DNA of 64,000 nt from Agrobacterium tumefaciens (GTDB lineage Bacteria; Pseudomonadota; Alphaproteobacteria; Rhizobiales; Rhizobiaceae). Positions 8,735 to 16,567 of the stretch are shown piece by piece (the stretch's first letter is position 1; each line of letters opens with the position of its first letter). The notes beneath the pieces are model-generated. The model was given only the letters and a program-made list of their open reading frames with translations. It ran no database searches and was not told where the DNA came from. Both the position numbers and the translations under genes were made by a program. The stretch covers positions 186,001-250,000 of the forward strand of contig NZ_SUPW01000003.1 in NCBI RefSeq assembly GCF_013337285.1, given 5' to 3'.

Positions 8735-9055
8735 TCAGCCGAGATTGTTCACCATGAAATAAATCAGCCAGCAATGTGCGATCGCCAAAACCGCCCAGGC
8801 CCATTTTGCGACCCTGATATCGGCATCAACGACCGTGTTGCTGATCTCAGCTCCACCCGGAACCTCTTCGCCGCGGCCATCCCGTGTCAGAGACGGGGAT
8901 GACGCCTTGATATCCGGCTCGATGACGGCATAAAGCCTGTCGTTGCGCATCGATGCACGCGGCTCATCGTCGACGCTCTCCGCTTGGGAAAGCGCGCCGT
9001 CGCCGGAAGCGTAATTCACCGCCAGAAGTTGCGATGACACCCGCCTGTTACGCAT
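8735..9055 (-). CDS. Small hypothetical protein with C-terminal membrane segment
   Basis: 106 residues if translation starts at the ATG with GAAG upstream; up to 18 residues longer if one of the earlier ATGs is used. Residues before about 80 are hydrophilic and low in recognisable motifs; the last 25 residues (AKWAWAVLAIAHCWLIYFMV) form one membrane helix, giving a tail-anchor topology. An AT-rich promoter-like stretch lies just upstream (9070-9110). No family recognised. It lies between the ROK gene and the YcaO cluster but on the opposite strand. Confidence 0.5.
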   Translation of the reverse strand: MRNRRVSSQLLAVNYASGDGALSQAESVDDEPRASMRNDRLYAVIEPDIKASSPSLTRDGRGEEVPGGAEISNTVVDADIRVAKWAWAVLAIAHCWLIYFMVNNLG

Positions 9056-9220
9056 GTTACTTCGATTGGGCATCATAATTGTCCACATAATAAAAATAAA
9101 AATATCCACCAGTAGTACCGGATAAAGCCGTGGCTCTTCCGGGCATGTCAGCGATATGCGCAGTTCACGAGCGTCTACCGACCAGGTATTTCCCCCATGC
9201 CTTTGCGTCCCCCTGAACGC

Positions 9221-9250
9221 AAAAGGCCCCGGTAATCACCGTCCCGGGCC
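9221..9250 (-). terminator. Terminator of the 9236-9727 hypothetical gene
   Basis: GC hairpin (GGCCCCGG paired with CCCGGGCC, one mismatch, 11-nt loop) followed on the minus strand by TTTT. It overlaps the end and stop codon of the gene at 9236, supporting that gene as real. Confidence 0.65.
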
Positions 9251-9727
9251 TGCCGGCAAATCGCGCCTGGCCGCGTAAGGCTTGGCCTCCCGCTGGATCA
9301 GGAAGACGGATTTTTCGACCGGAAGCGGCTCGGCCGTCCGGTACCGCTGAAACCGTCTGGAATATTCGAACCGGATCAGCCTGCCTTCGAACTTCCCCGC
9401 CAGAACGCGATAGCCGTTGACGAATTCGTTCAGGATTTCCAGCTCTTCCCCCCACAGCCAGCCACCGTAAGAGGTGCCCTCGTTCGAACGCAGCACGATC
9501 TCGAAAAAATGCCCGCCCGCCACCACCGGCATGCGAAAAAGAATATCGAGATTATCCTCATCCTGATCATCACACTTCTCAGCCGATAGCCTGGCATGGG
9601 CAACTTTCGCATGAACCAGCGCCGAGACCGGATAGAACGGACGTCCCTTGAACCACATGAACTCGCTGACCGCGTATCCGACATCGTCGGCACGCTGGTA
9701 AGGTTCAGTACGCGGCTCGAACGCCAT
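9236..9727 (-). CDS. Hypothetical soluble protein
   Basis: 163 residues from an ATG with a GGAAG ribosome site; a GTG 39 codons upstream (9844) keeps the frame open but has no ribosome site. The protein is mixed alpha/beta and soluble, with recognisable stretches such as FMWFKGRPFYPVSALVHAK and GWLWGEELEILNEFVNGYRVLAG. I recognise no domain. A terminator at its end supports expression as a single gene. It is divergent from the regulator of the YcaO-TfuA operon, 196 nt away, so it could share the control region. Confidence 0.6.
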   Translation of the reverse strand: MAFEPRTEPYQRADDVGYAVSEFMWFKGRPFYPVSALVHAKVAHARLSAEKCDDQDEDNLDILFRMPVVAGGHFFEIVLRSNEGTSYGGWLWGEELEILNEFVNGYRVLAGKFEGRLIRFEYSRRFQRYRTAEPLPVEKSVFLIQREAKPYAARRDLPAGPGR

Positions 9728-9923
9728 GTAGCTTCCGTTGAACGCTATCAATTTCGAAATTTCCCGATGCCTGCCCGCTGCATGTCCGCTGTTTTCCGCC
9801 CGTCTTTCATGCTTCTGTCTGCGACAATAGGCAGGCCGCGTCACACCAGCGTCAAATGGAACGCTATGATGACTTTCAATTTCCCGGACACGTTGTTAGA
9901 TGGTGATTCATGAGGGGACGAAA

Positions 9924-11852
9924 GTGGCTGGGAACGCTGAACTGATACCGATCAGGCTTTTTGGCACCCCGCGCTGTGACGCGGTGAGGGAGGCGTTTTT
10001 CCCGTCCAAGGGTTTTGCCCTCATCGCAGCCCTCATTCTTGCGCCCAACCAGTCGCTTTCCCGCCAGTCCGCCGCATCGCTCCTGTGGGAAAATGTCGAG
10101 CAAAAACGGGCACTCGGCAACTTGCGACAGCTGATCCTGCGCCTTCAGAAGCTGCCCAATGAAGACGAGGCCATCCTTCTCACCGAAGGGAACGATCTGA
10201 AGGCCGGACAGCTGGCGCAGCGGACCGACCTTGCGATCTTTCTTGTCGGCGCCAGAGCCGAAGACCCGATGCGCCGGCTGCAGGCCCTGCTGGAATTCGG
10301 CGGCGATCTGCTGGATGGGCTGGATGCCGGGCAGGATCATCTCTACCTCTGGCTGTTGTCGGAACGCCGCCGTCTCAAGGACCTGTTCTTTTCGAGCTAC
10401 ACGCAGCTTCTGGAGGAGCTGACCCGCTTTGGCCGCGCCAGCTCCAATGATATCGCGAGACTTGCCGAATGCGCGCGCAATATCGAACCGGAACGCGAGG
10501 AAACCTACCGCGCCGCCATGGCCGCCTATGCGCGGATCGGCAATATCAGCGCCTGCGAAGGTATGTTCGGCCTGTTGCTGGAGCAGCTGCGTCAGGAGGA
10601 ACGTTCGCCGGAAGCCGAGACCGTGGCGCTGAGACGCCGGATACAGAGCCTCGCCTCGACGATAGCCACCCCCGCCGAGCCGGACGACGCCAACCGGCGA
10701 AAAGCCACTGCGAAACCGCGCGTCGCCTTCGGCCTGCCGGCGCGGGTGGATGGGCTGCCGGCATCGCCGGTCATGCATGCCTTTATCGAGGATGTCGCCA
10801 ACAGCCTGGTGCGCTATCGAACATTTACCGTCCTTTCGCCGCACAGCACCTTTGCTCTTTCACGAGGCCGGGCCGATGATGGTTACGCCATGCTGCGGGC
10901 CGACTACCGGATCATGTCGTCGGTTTTCGACGATACCGGCATGTCAGTGGCGCTGATCGAGGAAGCGACCGGCGAAATCGTCTGGTCGCTGGAAGTGGTC
11001 CTCTCCGAGCGGCACATCCACACCGCCTTTCGTCTGCTCTCCAAACAGGTGGCTGCGGCGCTTGCCCGTGAGATCGAGCGGCTGCAGGTGGAACCCGACC
11101 GGAACCACAGCGGCGAGGCCTACCGGCAATTGCTGGAGGGCCAGCAGCTCCTGCGCGGCAAATGCGACCTGCCGCTTCTGCGCAGAGCCCGTTCGATGTT
11201 CCGCAGAGCCGTCGATCTCGATCACAACATGGCCGTCGCTCGCGCCCGGGTGGCGCAGAGCCTGCAGCTGGAATGGCTGATGCTGGGCGGCAACGACCCT
11301 CACCTGCTGCACCGCGCCAAGGCGGAGGCTGACGCTTCCGTGGAAATCGACCCCGCCCTCGGCGTCGGCCACTGGATGTGCGCCGTGGTGGCGCTCTACC
11401 AGCGGGATTTCGACATATCCGCCGAAAAATTCTTCGAGGCGGAGGCGCTTGCGCCCAACTCCGCCGACCTCCTGCTCCAGCATGCGGATGCGCTTGCCCA
11501 CTTTGGCGATGCCGAGACCGCCTGGGAGAAATTCCAGCAGGCGATCGATCTCAACCCGCTCGCACCCGATATCTACTGGTGGGCAGGCGCCAGCATCGCC
11601 TTCAAGCGCGAGGATTACGGCGCGGCGGTGGAATTATGCGCGCGAATGGAAAATGACGAGCCGGCCCTGCGGGTTCTGACCGCAAGCCACGCGCTGCATG
11701 GGGATTTGGCCGCTGCACGGGAAACCGGCGGCAGGCTTCAGGAAAACTATCCGGGTATGTCGGCGAGGGAGATCAGCAGCCTTTCTCCAGACCGCGACCC
11801 GATAGCGAATGAGAAATTCTATCACGCACTTCGATTAGCTGGGATCAAATAG
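9924..11852 (+). CDS. SARP/BTAD-type transcriptional regulator with TolB-like and TPR regions
   Basis: 642 residues from a GTG preceded by GAGGGGAC; an ATG 24 nt upstream has no ribosome site. Order: a short winged-helix-like DNA-binding region (about residues 5-75), a bacterial transcriptional activation (BTAD) helical region (about 140-240), a central segment resembling the TolB/FlgO-like domain seen in CadC/HilA-type regulators (VAFGLPARVDG...VLSPHSTFAL), and C-terminal TPR helices (about 390-640). No membrane segment, so a cytosolic one-component regulator. It is the first gene of the YcaO-TfuA operon, 8 nt before the next gene, and is the likely controller of it (inference). Confidence 0.75.
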   Translation: MAGNAELIPIRLFGTPRCDAVREAFFPSKGFALIAALILAPNQSLSRQSAASLLWENVEQKRALGNLRQLILRLQKLPNEDEAILLTEGNDLKAGQLAQRTDLAIFLVGARAEDPMRRLQALLEFGGDLLDGLDAGQDHLYLWLLSERRRLKDLFFSSYTQLLEELTRFGRASSNDIARLAECARNIEPEREETYRAAMAAYARIGNISACEGMFGLLLEQLRQEERSPEAETVALRRRIQSLASTIATPAEPDDANRRKATAKPRVAFGLPARVDGLPASPVMHAFIEDVANSLVRYRTFTVLSPHSTFALSRGRADDGYAMLRADYRIMSSVFDDTGMSVALIEEATGEIVWSLEVVLSERHIHTAFRLLSKQVAAALAREIERLQVEPDRNHSGEAYRQLLEGQQLLRGKCDLPLLRRARSMFRRAVDLDHNMAVARARVAQSLQLEWLMLGGNDPHLLHRAKAEADASVEIDPALGVGHWMCAVVALYQRDFDISAEKFFEAEALAPNSADLLLQHADALAHFGDAETAWEKFQQAIDLNPLAPDIYWWAGASIAFKREDYGAAVELCARMENDEPALRVLTASHALHGDLAAARETGGRLQENYPGMSAREISSLSPDRDPIANEKFYHALRLAGIK

Positions 11853-11860
11853 GAGATATT

Positions 11861-12289
11861 ATGTCCTCGCATTTCTTCATTGTTGGAAAAAAGGGCTTCG
11901 GCGTTCTTTTCATTCGCACGACGCCGCTGAGGGTTGCGTCCGTATCGCATGAGACGATCGCGGCCTATGAAGCCAGCCACCCCGGCGTGGACGGCTATGC
12001 ACGCGTCGCGGCTGCGGCAAAGGCCATGCTCGTCCGCCAGGACGGCCAGCCCGAGGCTGAGCTGGACCAGGTCCAGATCCAGGGCATCGAAGCTCTCGTC
12101 GCCGGCGGCGCCGTGGTTTCCGAGGCAGATTTCGCCTTTATCGGTGAAGTGACCGACGCCGGCTGGGATTTCAACCGCATGGTGCAGGCACCGATCGGCG
12201 CGGCGCTGAAGGCTGTCGGTCCGGCGGGTTCCGTCACCGGCGAGCTGTTCGACGCCATCCTTGCCGACGACGCCAACTCTGCACCCTGA
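11861..12289 (+). CDS. 142-residue cysteine-free protein, candidate substrate of the YcaO/TfuA/PAD-like enzymes
   Basis: Excellent ribosome site AGGAGA overlapping the regulator's stop codon region. No recognised family. Features: a basic, hydrophobic N-terminus (SHFFIVGKKGFGVLFIRTTPLR), an alanine-rich middle, an acidic C-terminus (ELFDAILADDANSAP). It has no cysteine, five arginines (residues 19, 24, 48, 59, 106) and several Gly-containing loops. Absence of Cys argues against thiazoline formation but allows backbone thioamidation or arginine modification. Its position immediately before the YcaO gene, which it overlaps, is where RiPP precursors usually lie; it could equally be an accessory protein. 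Substrate role is inference only. Confidence 0.75.
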   Translation: MSSHFFIVGKKGFGVLFIRTTPLRVASVSHETIAAYEASHPGVDGYARVAAAAKAMLVRQDGQPEAELDQVQIQGIEALVAGGAVVSEADFAFIGEVTDAGWDFNRMVQAPIGAALKAVGPAGSVTGELFDAILADDANSAP

Positions 12290-13520
12290 TCGCGGTTCCG
12301 CAGCCTTGACCGGTGCCGGTGCTCCCATATCAGCGACAGCGGCTTCGAGGCATGCGGACGCATCGTTCTTCGATCCCGAACTGCTCCGGCAGTTCGGGAT
12401 TACCCGCGTCGGTGACGTGACCGGTCTCGATATTATCGGCATACCCGTCTGGTTTGCGGTGCGCCCCAATTCGCGCGGACTTTCGGTTTCGCAAGGCAAG
12501 GGACTTGTTGCGGAACAGGCGCGGCTCTCGGCGATCATGGAAGCCATCGAAGGCGCCGTCGCTGAAGATACCCGCAAACATGTCTCGGCCTTCGGCTCCC
12601 TCGAGCAGATGCGGGCAAAGGGCGTTCCTCTCATTCCTTTCGAAACCGTCGGCCGCGTCGATCCGGACAGGCTCGATCCTCGCCGCGAACGCGGCTGGGT
12701 GAAGGGAATATCCGTTCGCCAGCAGCAGGAGGTATTTGCTCCTTACGAACTCATCGGCATGGATTTTCGCGCGGATTTCCCTTGGGATCGGCAGGCTTTC
12801 CTCATGAGTTCGCAGGGTCTCGCGGCGGGGTTTAACGACGACCATGCGGTTCTCCACGCCTTGCTCGAACTCGTCGAAAACGATGCCTGTTTTCTCGTCG
12901 ATACATTCGAAACCCGCACGATCGCGCCGGAGCCGGTCACATTTCCGGCCGGCGTCGATACGTCGTTCGACAGCCTTGTTGACCGCCTTTCAGACATTGA
13001 CCTGAAACCGTCCTTCTTCGACATGACGAATACACTCGGCGTGCCGGTGGTGATGGCAAGCCTTCCCCGCTCCGTTAACGCGCTGGACGGCCCCGCAACC
13101 CGTAATGCGGCGGGCGCGGCCTGCCGGACCGCAACCTATGACGCCGCCGCTGCAGCGCTGCTCGAAGCGATCCAGTCGCGACTGACGGATATCAGCGGTG
13201 CGCGGGATGATCTCTCCCCGCTGCGTTACCGGCGGGACATGTTGAGTGCGCCTGCATCAGCGCGGCAGCCGGTAGAGCGGACGCCGGTGCAGCTTGATCT
13301 TGTAACGGATGGCAGATCTTCGCCACCCTGGCGCAAGCTTGCCGAGCGCCTTTTTACCGCAGGGATTGAGGACATTTATGTCTTCGCACTGGAAACGGGT
13401 TTCCCGGGCCTCAATGTCGTGCGGGTTCTGGCAAGCGGCCTTACCCCGACCAGCGGCGGCCTGCAAAACATATCGCCGCGGACACTCGATCATTTCCTGA
13501 GCACCGGAGGTGTTCGATGA
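12261..13520 (+). CDS. YcaO-domain ATP-dependent amide-modifying enzyme
   Basis: 419 residues from a TTG 29 nt inside the preceding gene; another TTG at 12306 is possible and neither has a clear ribosome site, so translation is probably coupled. The YcaO ATP-binding elements are visible: SVSQGKG and MEAIEG (about residues 75-97), GLAAGFNDDHAVLHALLELVENDA (split motif, Glu203 and Glu206), and AALLEAIQSRLTDISGARDD (about 298-317). YcaO enzymes activate backbone amides with ATP; with TfuA they install thioamides (McrA, thiovarsolin-type peptides). The C-terminus lacks the PxPxP tail of azoline-forming YcaOs, in keeping with a TfuA-linked thioamidating type. Overlaps TfuA by 4 nt. Confidence 0.88.
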   Translation: MPTTPTLHPDRGSAALTGAGAPISATAASRHADASFFDPELLRQFGITRVGDVTGLDIIGIPVWFAVRPNSRGLSVSQGKGLVAEQARLSAIMEAIEGAVAEDTRKHVSAFGSLEQMRAKGVPLIPFETVGRVDPDRLDPRRERGWVKGISVRQQQEVFAPYELIGMDFRADFPWDRQAFLMSSQGLAAGFNDDHAVLHALLELVENDACFLVDTFETRTIAPEPVTFPAGVDTSFDSLVDRLSDIDLKPSFFDMTNTLGVPVVMASLPRSVNALDGPATRNAAGAACRTATYDAAAAALLEAIQSRLTDISGARDDLSPLRYRRDMLSAPASARQPVERTPVQLDLVTDGRSSPPWRKLAERLFTAGIEDIYVFALETGFPGLNVVRVLASGLTPTSGGLQNISPRTLDHFLSTGGVR

Positions 13521-14230
13521 AAACCGTGGTTTTTGCCGGCCCCTCCATCCACGGCGTCACTGGCAAAAAAACGTCAGGTCTCGATCTTCGCGGACCCGCC
13601 GCCTGCGGTGATATTTTCGATGCCGTGCAGCAGGGCGTCCAGACGATCGGTCTCATCGACGGCCTTTATGGGGACTGCGCCGCCGTCTGGCACAAGGAAA
13701 TCCTGCATGCCCTGTCATCCGGCGTCACCATTCTCGGTGCCGCCAGCATGGGAGCGCTCCGGGCGGCGGAATGTGCGGCCTTCGGCATGATCGGCATCGG
13801 CGAAATCTTCGAAGCCTATCGCGATGGACGACGGTTTTCCGACGCCGATGTGGCCGTCAGCCACGCGCCGGGTGAACTTGGCTATCGCCCACTGACAATC
13901 GCGCTGGTCGACGCCGAGGCAACGCTGGAAGCGTGCCGCGATAAAATCGCACCGGAAGAACACGATACTCTGCTGCACGCCGCCCGGCATCTGCATTTTA
14001 CCCGCAGAACATGGCGCGCCATTGCCGCTGAAGCCGGGCTTGGTTCGGACGTGGCAAATCTTCTGGCCAAAGAGGCCGTTTCCGTAAAAAGAAACGACGC
14101 GGTCGAACTTCTGGAGGTGCTCAATGCCGGGGACCTGCCGTCCCCGCCATCGCCATCATGGAAATTCCAGAACACGGTGTTTTTTCAGCAATTAGCTGCA
14201 CGGCGGATGACAGGAGAAAAGACGCCGTGA
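13517..14230 (+). CDS. TfuA-like protein, partner of YcaO
   Basis: 237 residues, starting in an ATGA overlap with the YcaO stop. Family hallmarks: an N-terminal VVFAGPS, GPAACGDIFDA, GLIDGLYGD, VWHKEILHAL, and the invariant-looking GAASMGALRAAE block at about residues 74-85 followed by GMIGIGEIFEAY. TfuA was first described in trifolitoxin production in Rhizobium; TfuA proteins partner YcaO enzymes in peptide thioamidation, presumably by delivering sulfur or assisting YcaO. Its coupling to the YcaO gene makes a joint function almost certain; the thioamide product itself is inferred. Confidence 0.9.
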   Translation: MKTVVFAGPSIHGVTGKKTSGLDLRGPAACGDIFDAVQQGVQTIGLIDGLYGDCAAVWHKEILHALSSGVTILGAASMGALRAAECAAFGMIGIGEIFEAYRDGRRFSDADVAVSHAPGELGYRPLTIALVDAEATLEACRDKIAPEEHDTLLHAARHLHFTRRTWRAIAAEAGLGSDVANLLAKEAVSVKRNDAVELLEVLNAGDLPSPPSPSWKFQNTVFFQQLAARRMTGEKTP

Positions 14231-15372
14231 CAATTTCCCGGTCTCCGTCTTTCGTGCCCGATTGTGGTGGACTGATTGACACGATCGCATTCGCGCTTCC
14301 GGCATCGTTTTTTACCGAGCACCGCGACAGGGATGGCATTTCGCCACTCCTTCCCATCGGAAACCTGCTTTCGGCCCTGCCCCGCGAAATGATCGCGGCC
14401 ATCGTCGTCGACCGGGCCTGCCTTTCATCGGCGCAGAACTGGCTCGAAAGGCTGGCGCCCCCCTGCGCCGCCGAGTTGCTGCCGCTTGATGAAAACAGCA
14501 GCATTTCGCACCCGTGGATACAGGATATCGTCCATGTTCGGACCGATGGAAAAGGCACCGCGACCGAACTGGTTTCGGCAGCGGGAAACGCCAGCGCCAG
14601 CGCGCTTGCCAGGCGTTTCGGGCTCGTAACGGCCGTTTCGGACGTCCTTTTGGATGGTGGCAACCAGCTGGTTGGTGCGGATTTTCGGCTGGTCGGACAC
14701 TCGAGCCTCCAGGACAGTAGCGGGGCAGGTGTCGGGAGCAACGCCGTAGAATGTTTGCAGCAATGGCAGAAGGTTCAGGTTCTCGACGGCAGAACAGTCT
14801 ACAGTTTTGGATACCGGCCGGAAGACCTTGGAGTTACGGAGGCCACGCTCGACCTTTCCCAGGCAAGATCAGCCCCCATGCCGATGGCCGCCCGGAAAAT
14901 GCACCAATGCGGTTTCCACGTTGACCAGTTCGTTGCGGTAACCGGTCTGAGGCAGGAAAACCGTCCACTGCTTCTGGTCGCCGATCCGGTGGCGCATGCG
15001 GGATGCAGCAGCCGTGCGGCGACGGATCTGAAACGAAAACTCGACGCCTCGGTGCTTTCGCTGATCCGGGACGGTTTCGCAGTAATACGAAATCCCATTC
15101 CCCTTTCACCGGCCATCGACAGCAACAAATGTATTCCGCGACTTTACAACAATGCCATTCTTGAAAATGTCGCACGATCAGGCCAAAAACAGCCATTCGT
15201 CTGGCTGCCGCATTTCGGCGACGAGGAGGCGCTTGAGGAGTTCGACGAAGACAACAGGCAAATCTGGGAAAGGCTCGGTTTTCATCCCATCGGCGTGGCC
15301 GGATGGAGCCATCTCGCAAGCCGCAACGGGGCGTTGCGTTGCGCCACAAAGGTTATAAACCGGGCCTCGTGA
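14227..15372 (+). CDS. Peptidylarginine-deiminase-like pentein enzyme
   Basis: 381 residues from a GTG that overlaps the TfuA stop (GTGA) and has AGGAGA upstream; an earlier ATG at 14158 is less likely. All four catalytic positions of PAD-type guanidino hydrolases can be matched: Asp100 in PWIQD (same WIQD as animal PAD4), His231 and Asp233 in FHVDQF, and Cys372 in GALRCATKV near the C-terminus; a DGGN motif is at 143-146. Penteins attack the guanidinium carbon of arginine. Peptidyl-Arg to citrulline would fit, as in citrulline-bearing lasso peptides. No signal peptide; cytosolic. Related agmatine deiminase or dihydrolase activity is the alternative. Confidence 0.78.
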   Translation: MTISRSPSFVPDCGGLIDTIAFALPASFFTEHRDRDGISPLLPIGNLLSALPREMIAAIVVDRACLSSAQNWLERLAPPCAAELLPLDENSSISHPWIQDIVHVRTDGKGTATELVSAAGNASASALARRFGLVTAVSDVLLDGGNQLVGADFRLVGHSSLQDSSGAGVGSNAVECLQQWQKVQVLDGRTVYSFGYRPEDLGVTEATLDLSQARSAPMPMAARKMHQCGFHVDQFVAVTGLRQENRPLLLVADPVAHAGCSSRAATDLKRKLDASVLSLIRDGFAVIRNPIPLSPAIDSNKCIPRLYNNAILENVARSGQKQPFVWLPHFGDEEALEEFDEDNRQIWERLGFHPIGVAGWSHLASRNGALRCATKVINRAS

Positions 15373-15437
15373 CGTGTTCTGTAACTGTAAAACTGCGTTA
15401 TTTTGTCAATAAGAGTTCATATTACCCGTGGAAATTG

Positions 15438-15459
15438 TGTTGAATGTCTACCTTCAACA
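15438..15459. promoter_or_regulatory. Inverted repeat upstream of XRE regulator
   Basis: Perfect 7+8+7 inverted repeat TGTTGAA-n8-TTCAACA in an AT-rich intergenic stretch 52 nt before the XRE regulator start. It is a plausible operator for that regulator (autoregulation) or for another DNA-binding protein. Confidence 0.45.
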
Positions 15460-15511
15460 ATATTAATTGATAATTATCCGATTTAAGACCCTCAACATGG
15501 AGGAATTTATT

Positions 15512-15949
15512 ATGCAGCCCAAACTTCCCAGCCCGATCGACGTGCATGTCGGCACCCAGATCAGAATGCGGCGCAAGTCGCTCGGCATGAGCCAGAGCGC
15601 TCTGGCCGGCCGGCTCGGCATCACCTTTCAGCAGGTCCAGAAATACGAAAAAGGCGCCAATCGCGTTGGTGCATCGCGTTTACAGGCCATCGCATCGGTT
15701 CTCGGCGTCGATGTCAGCTCGCTTTTCGCCAATGCCACGCCCGATGTCGGAAACGACAATCCGGCCATCGGCTCGATAAACGCCATGCAATCCTTCGTCG
15801 CTTCGAATGAAGGATTTTCGCTCAATCAGGCCTTTTCGCGAATCAAGAGTTCAAGCATTCGCAGAAGCATTGTCGCCCTCGTAACATCGCTCGCAGCGAC
15901 CGAAACGGCGGAAAATACGGCCGCGCCGGAGAAAAAGAACGATGAGTAA
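15512..15949 (+). CDS. XRE-family helix-turn-helix regulator
   Basis: 145 residues from an ATG with GGAGG at ideal spacing. The N-terminal two-fifths is a Cro/C1-type HTH (VGTQIRMRRKSLGMSQSALAGRLGITFQQVQKYEKG, then NRVGASRLQAIASVLGV), of the type common in rhizobial single-copy regulators such as PraR. The C-terminal half is poorly conserved with a short helical segment. It follows the YcaO cluster after 139 nt but on a separate AT-rich promoter, so it is probably an independent unit. Confidence 0.85.
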   Translation: MQPKLPSPIDVHVGTQIRMRRKSLGMSQSALAGRLGITFQQVQKYEKGANRVGASRLQAIASVLGVDVSSLFANATPDVGNDNPAIGSINAMQSFVASNEGFSLNQAFSRIKSSSIRRSIVALVTSLAATETAENTAAPEKKNDE

Positions 15950-16043
15950 CGCAGGTGTGACGCTCGCGTGACGCTCGATATGGTCGAAAATGAATAACGC
16001 GGGATCAACGCGTTTTCATACTGTCGATTGTCGAGAGGGAAGC

Positions 16044-16277
16044 ATGGCGGCGTCTACCACAGCAATACTTGAACAGGACAATTCAGACGAGATTCTGGCG
16101 CTTGGAAGGATGGTTTCATACCTTTGCCAACGCTCGAAATCCATGGAACTGGGCATGTCGACCTATTTCCTGGAAATGGCATTGTTGTCGCTGGCCCAGG
16201 ATATCAATCAGCACGGCCTGCCGCATGCAGGCGCAGAGCTGAATTCCAGCGGTTTCGCATCGGCCGATCTGCATTGA
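16044..16277 (+). CDS. Small conserved-looking protein of unknown function
   Basis: 77 residues starting at an ATG with GAGAGGGA upstream; an earlier ATG (15990) is without a ribosome site. Mostly helical, with ILALGRMVSYLCQRSKSMELGMSTYFLEMALLSLAQDI forming an amphipathic core. I recognise no family. It lies 94 nt after the XRE gene and may be co-transcribed with it. After it there is no gene until 16568; that gap holds two weak hairpins. Confidence 0.6.
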   Translation: MAASTTAILEQDNSDEILALGRMVSYLCQRSKSMELGMSTYFLEMALLSLAQDINQHGLPHAGAELNSSGFASADLH

Positions 16278-16428
16278 GCAATTTCCTATTCGCAGCCGCA
16301 TAGATGCCTAAGACGGAACGTTCCCGCACCGTCCTCCAGACGGGAACCTCCTGAAATAAGTTGGCGCATCTTGCATCTGCCTGTATTCGCATAACCCCTC
16401 CCACGGGATTTCATCGCAAATGATGATC

Positions 16429-16453
16429 GAGGCCCGGTTTTTCGCCGGGCCTC
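16429..16453. other. Strong hairpin in the 16.3-16.6 kb intergenic region
   Basis: Perfect 9-bp stem GAGGCCCGG/CCGGGCCTC with a T-rich 7-nt loop, between convergent genes. Neither strand has a good T-run after it, so a bidirectional terminator is possible but unproven. A weaker 7-bp hairpin with a 14-nt loop lies at 16320-16347. Confidence 0.4.
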
Positions 16454-16567
16454 GCCTATTATCAGGGCAACGCAATCCGGGTTGATCCAGAGCTGCCGAT
16501 CTTCAAGCCGCTGTTGCGCCAGAAGATCAACCATTTCGCCCACTGCCGGTACATGCGGCGAAGGCAC

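Noticed and set aside
12240-12310. Possible programmed frameshift fusing the 142-aa protein to YcaO
   Set aside because: The overlap is short, both proteins have sensible ends and starts by themselves, and no slippery sequence is evident; translational coupling is the simpler explanation.
14227-15372. Assignment of the PAD-like enzyme as agmatine deiminase
   Set aside because: Although related in fold, the WIQD and HVD motifs fit PAD-type enzymes better, and the genomic context is peptide modification rather than polyamine metabolism. It remains an alternative.
16286-16567. A 93-residue minus-strand frame in the 16.3-16.6 kb gap
   Set aside because: It runs through the hairpins of the gap, has no ribosome site or recognisable motif and starts just before the xylG stop region; judged non-coding.
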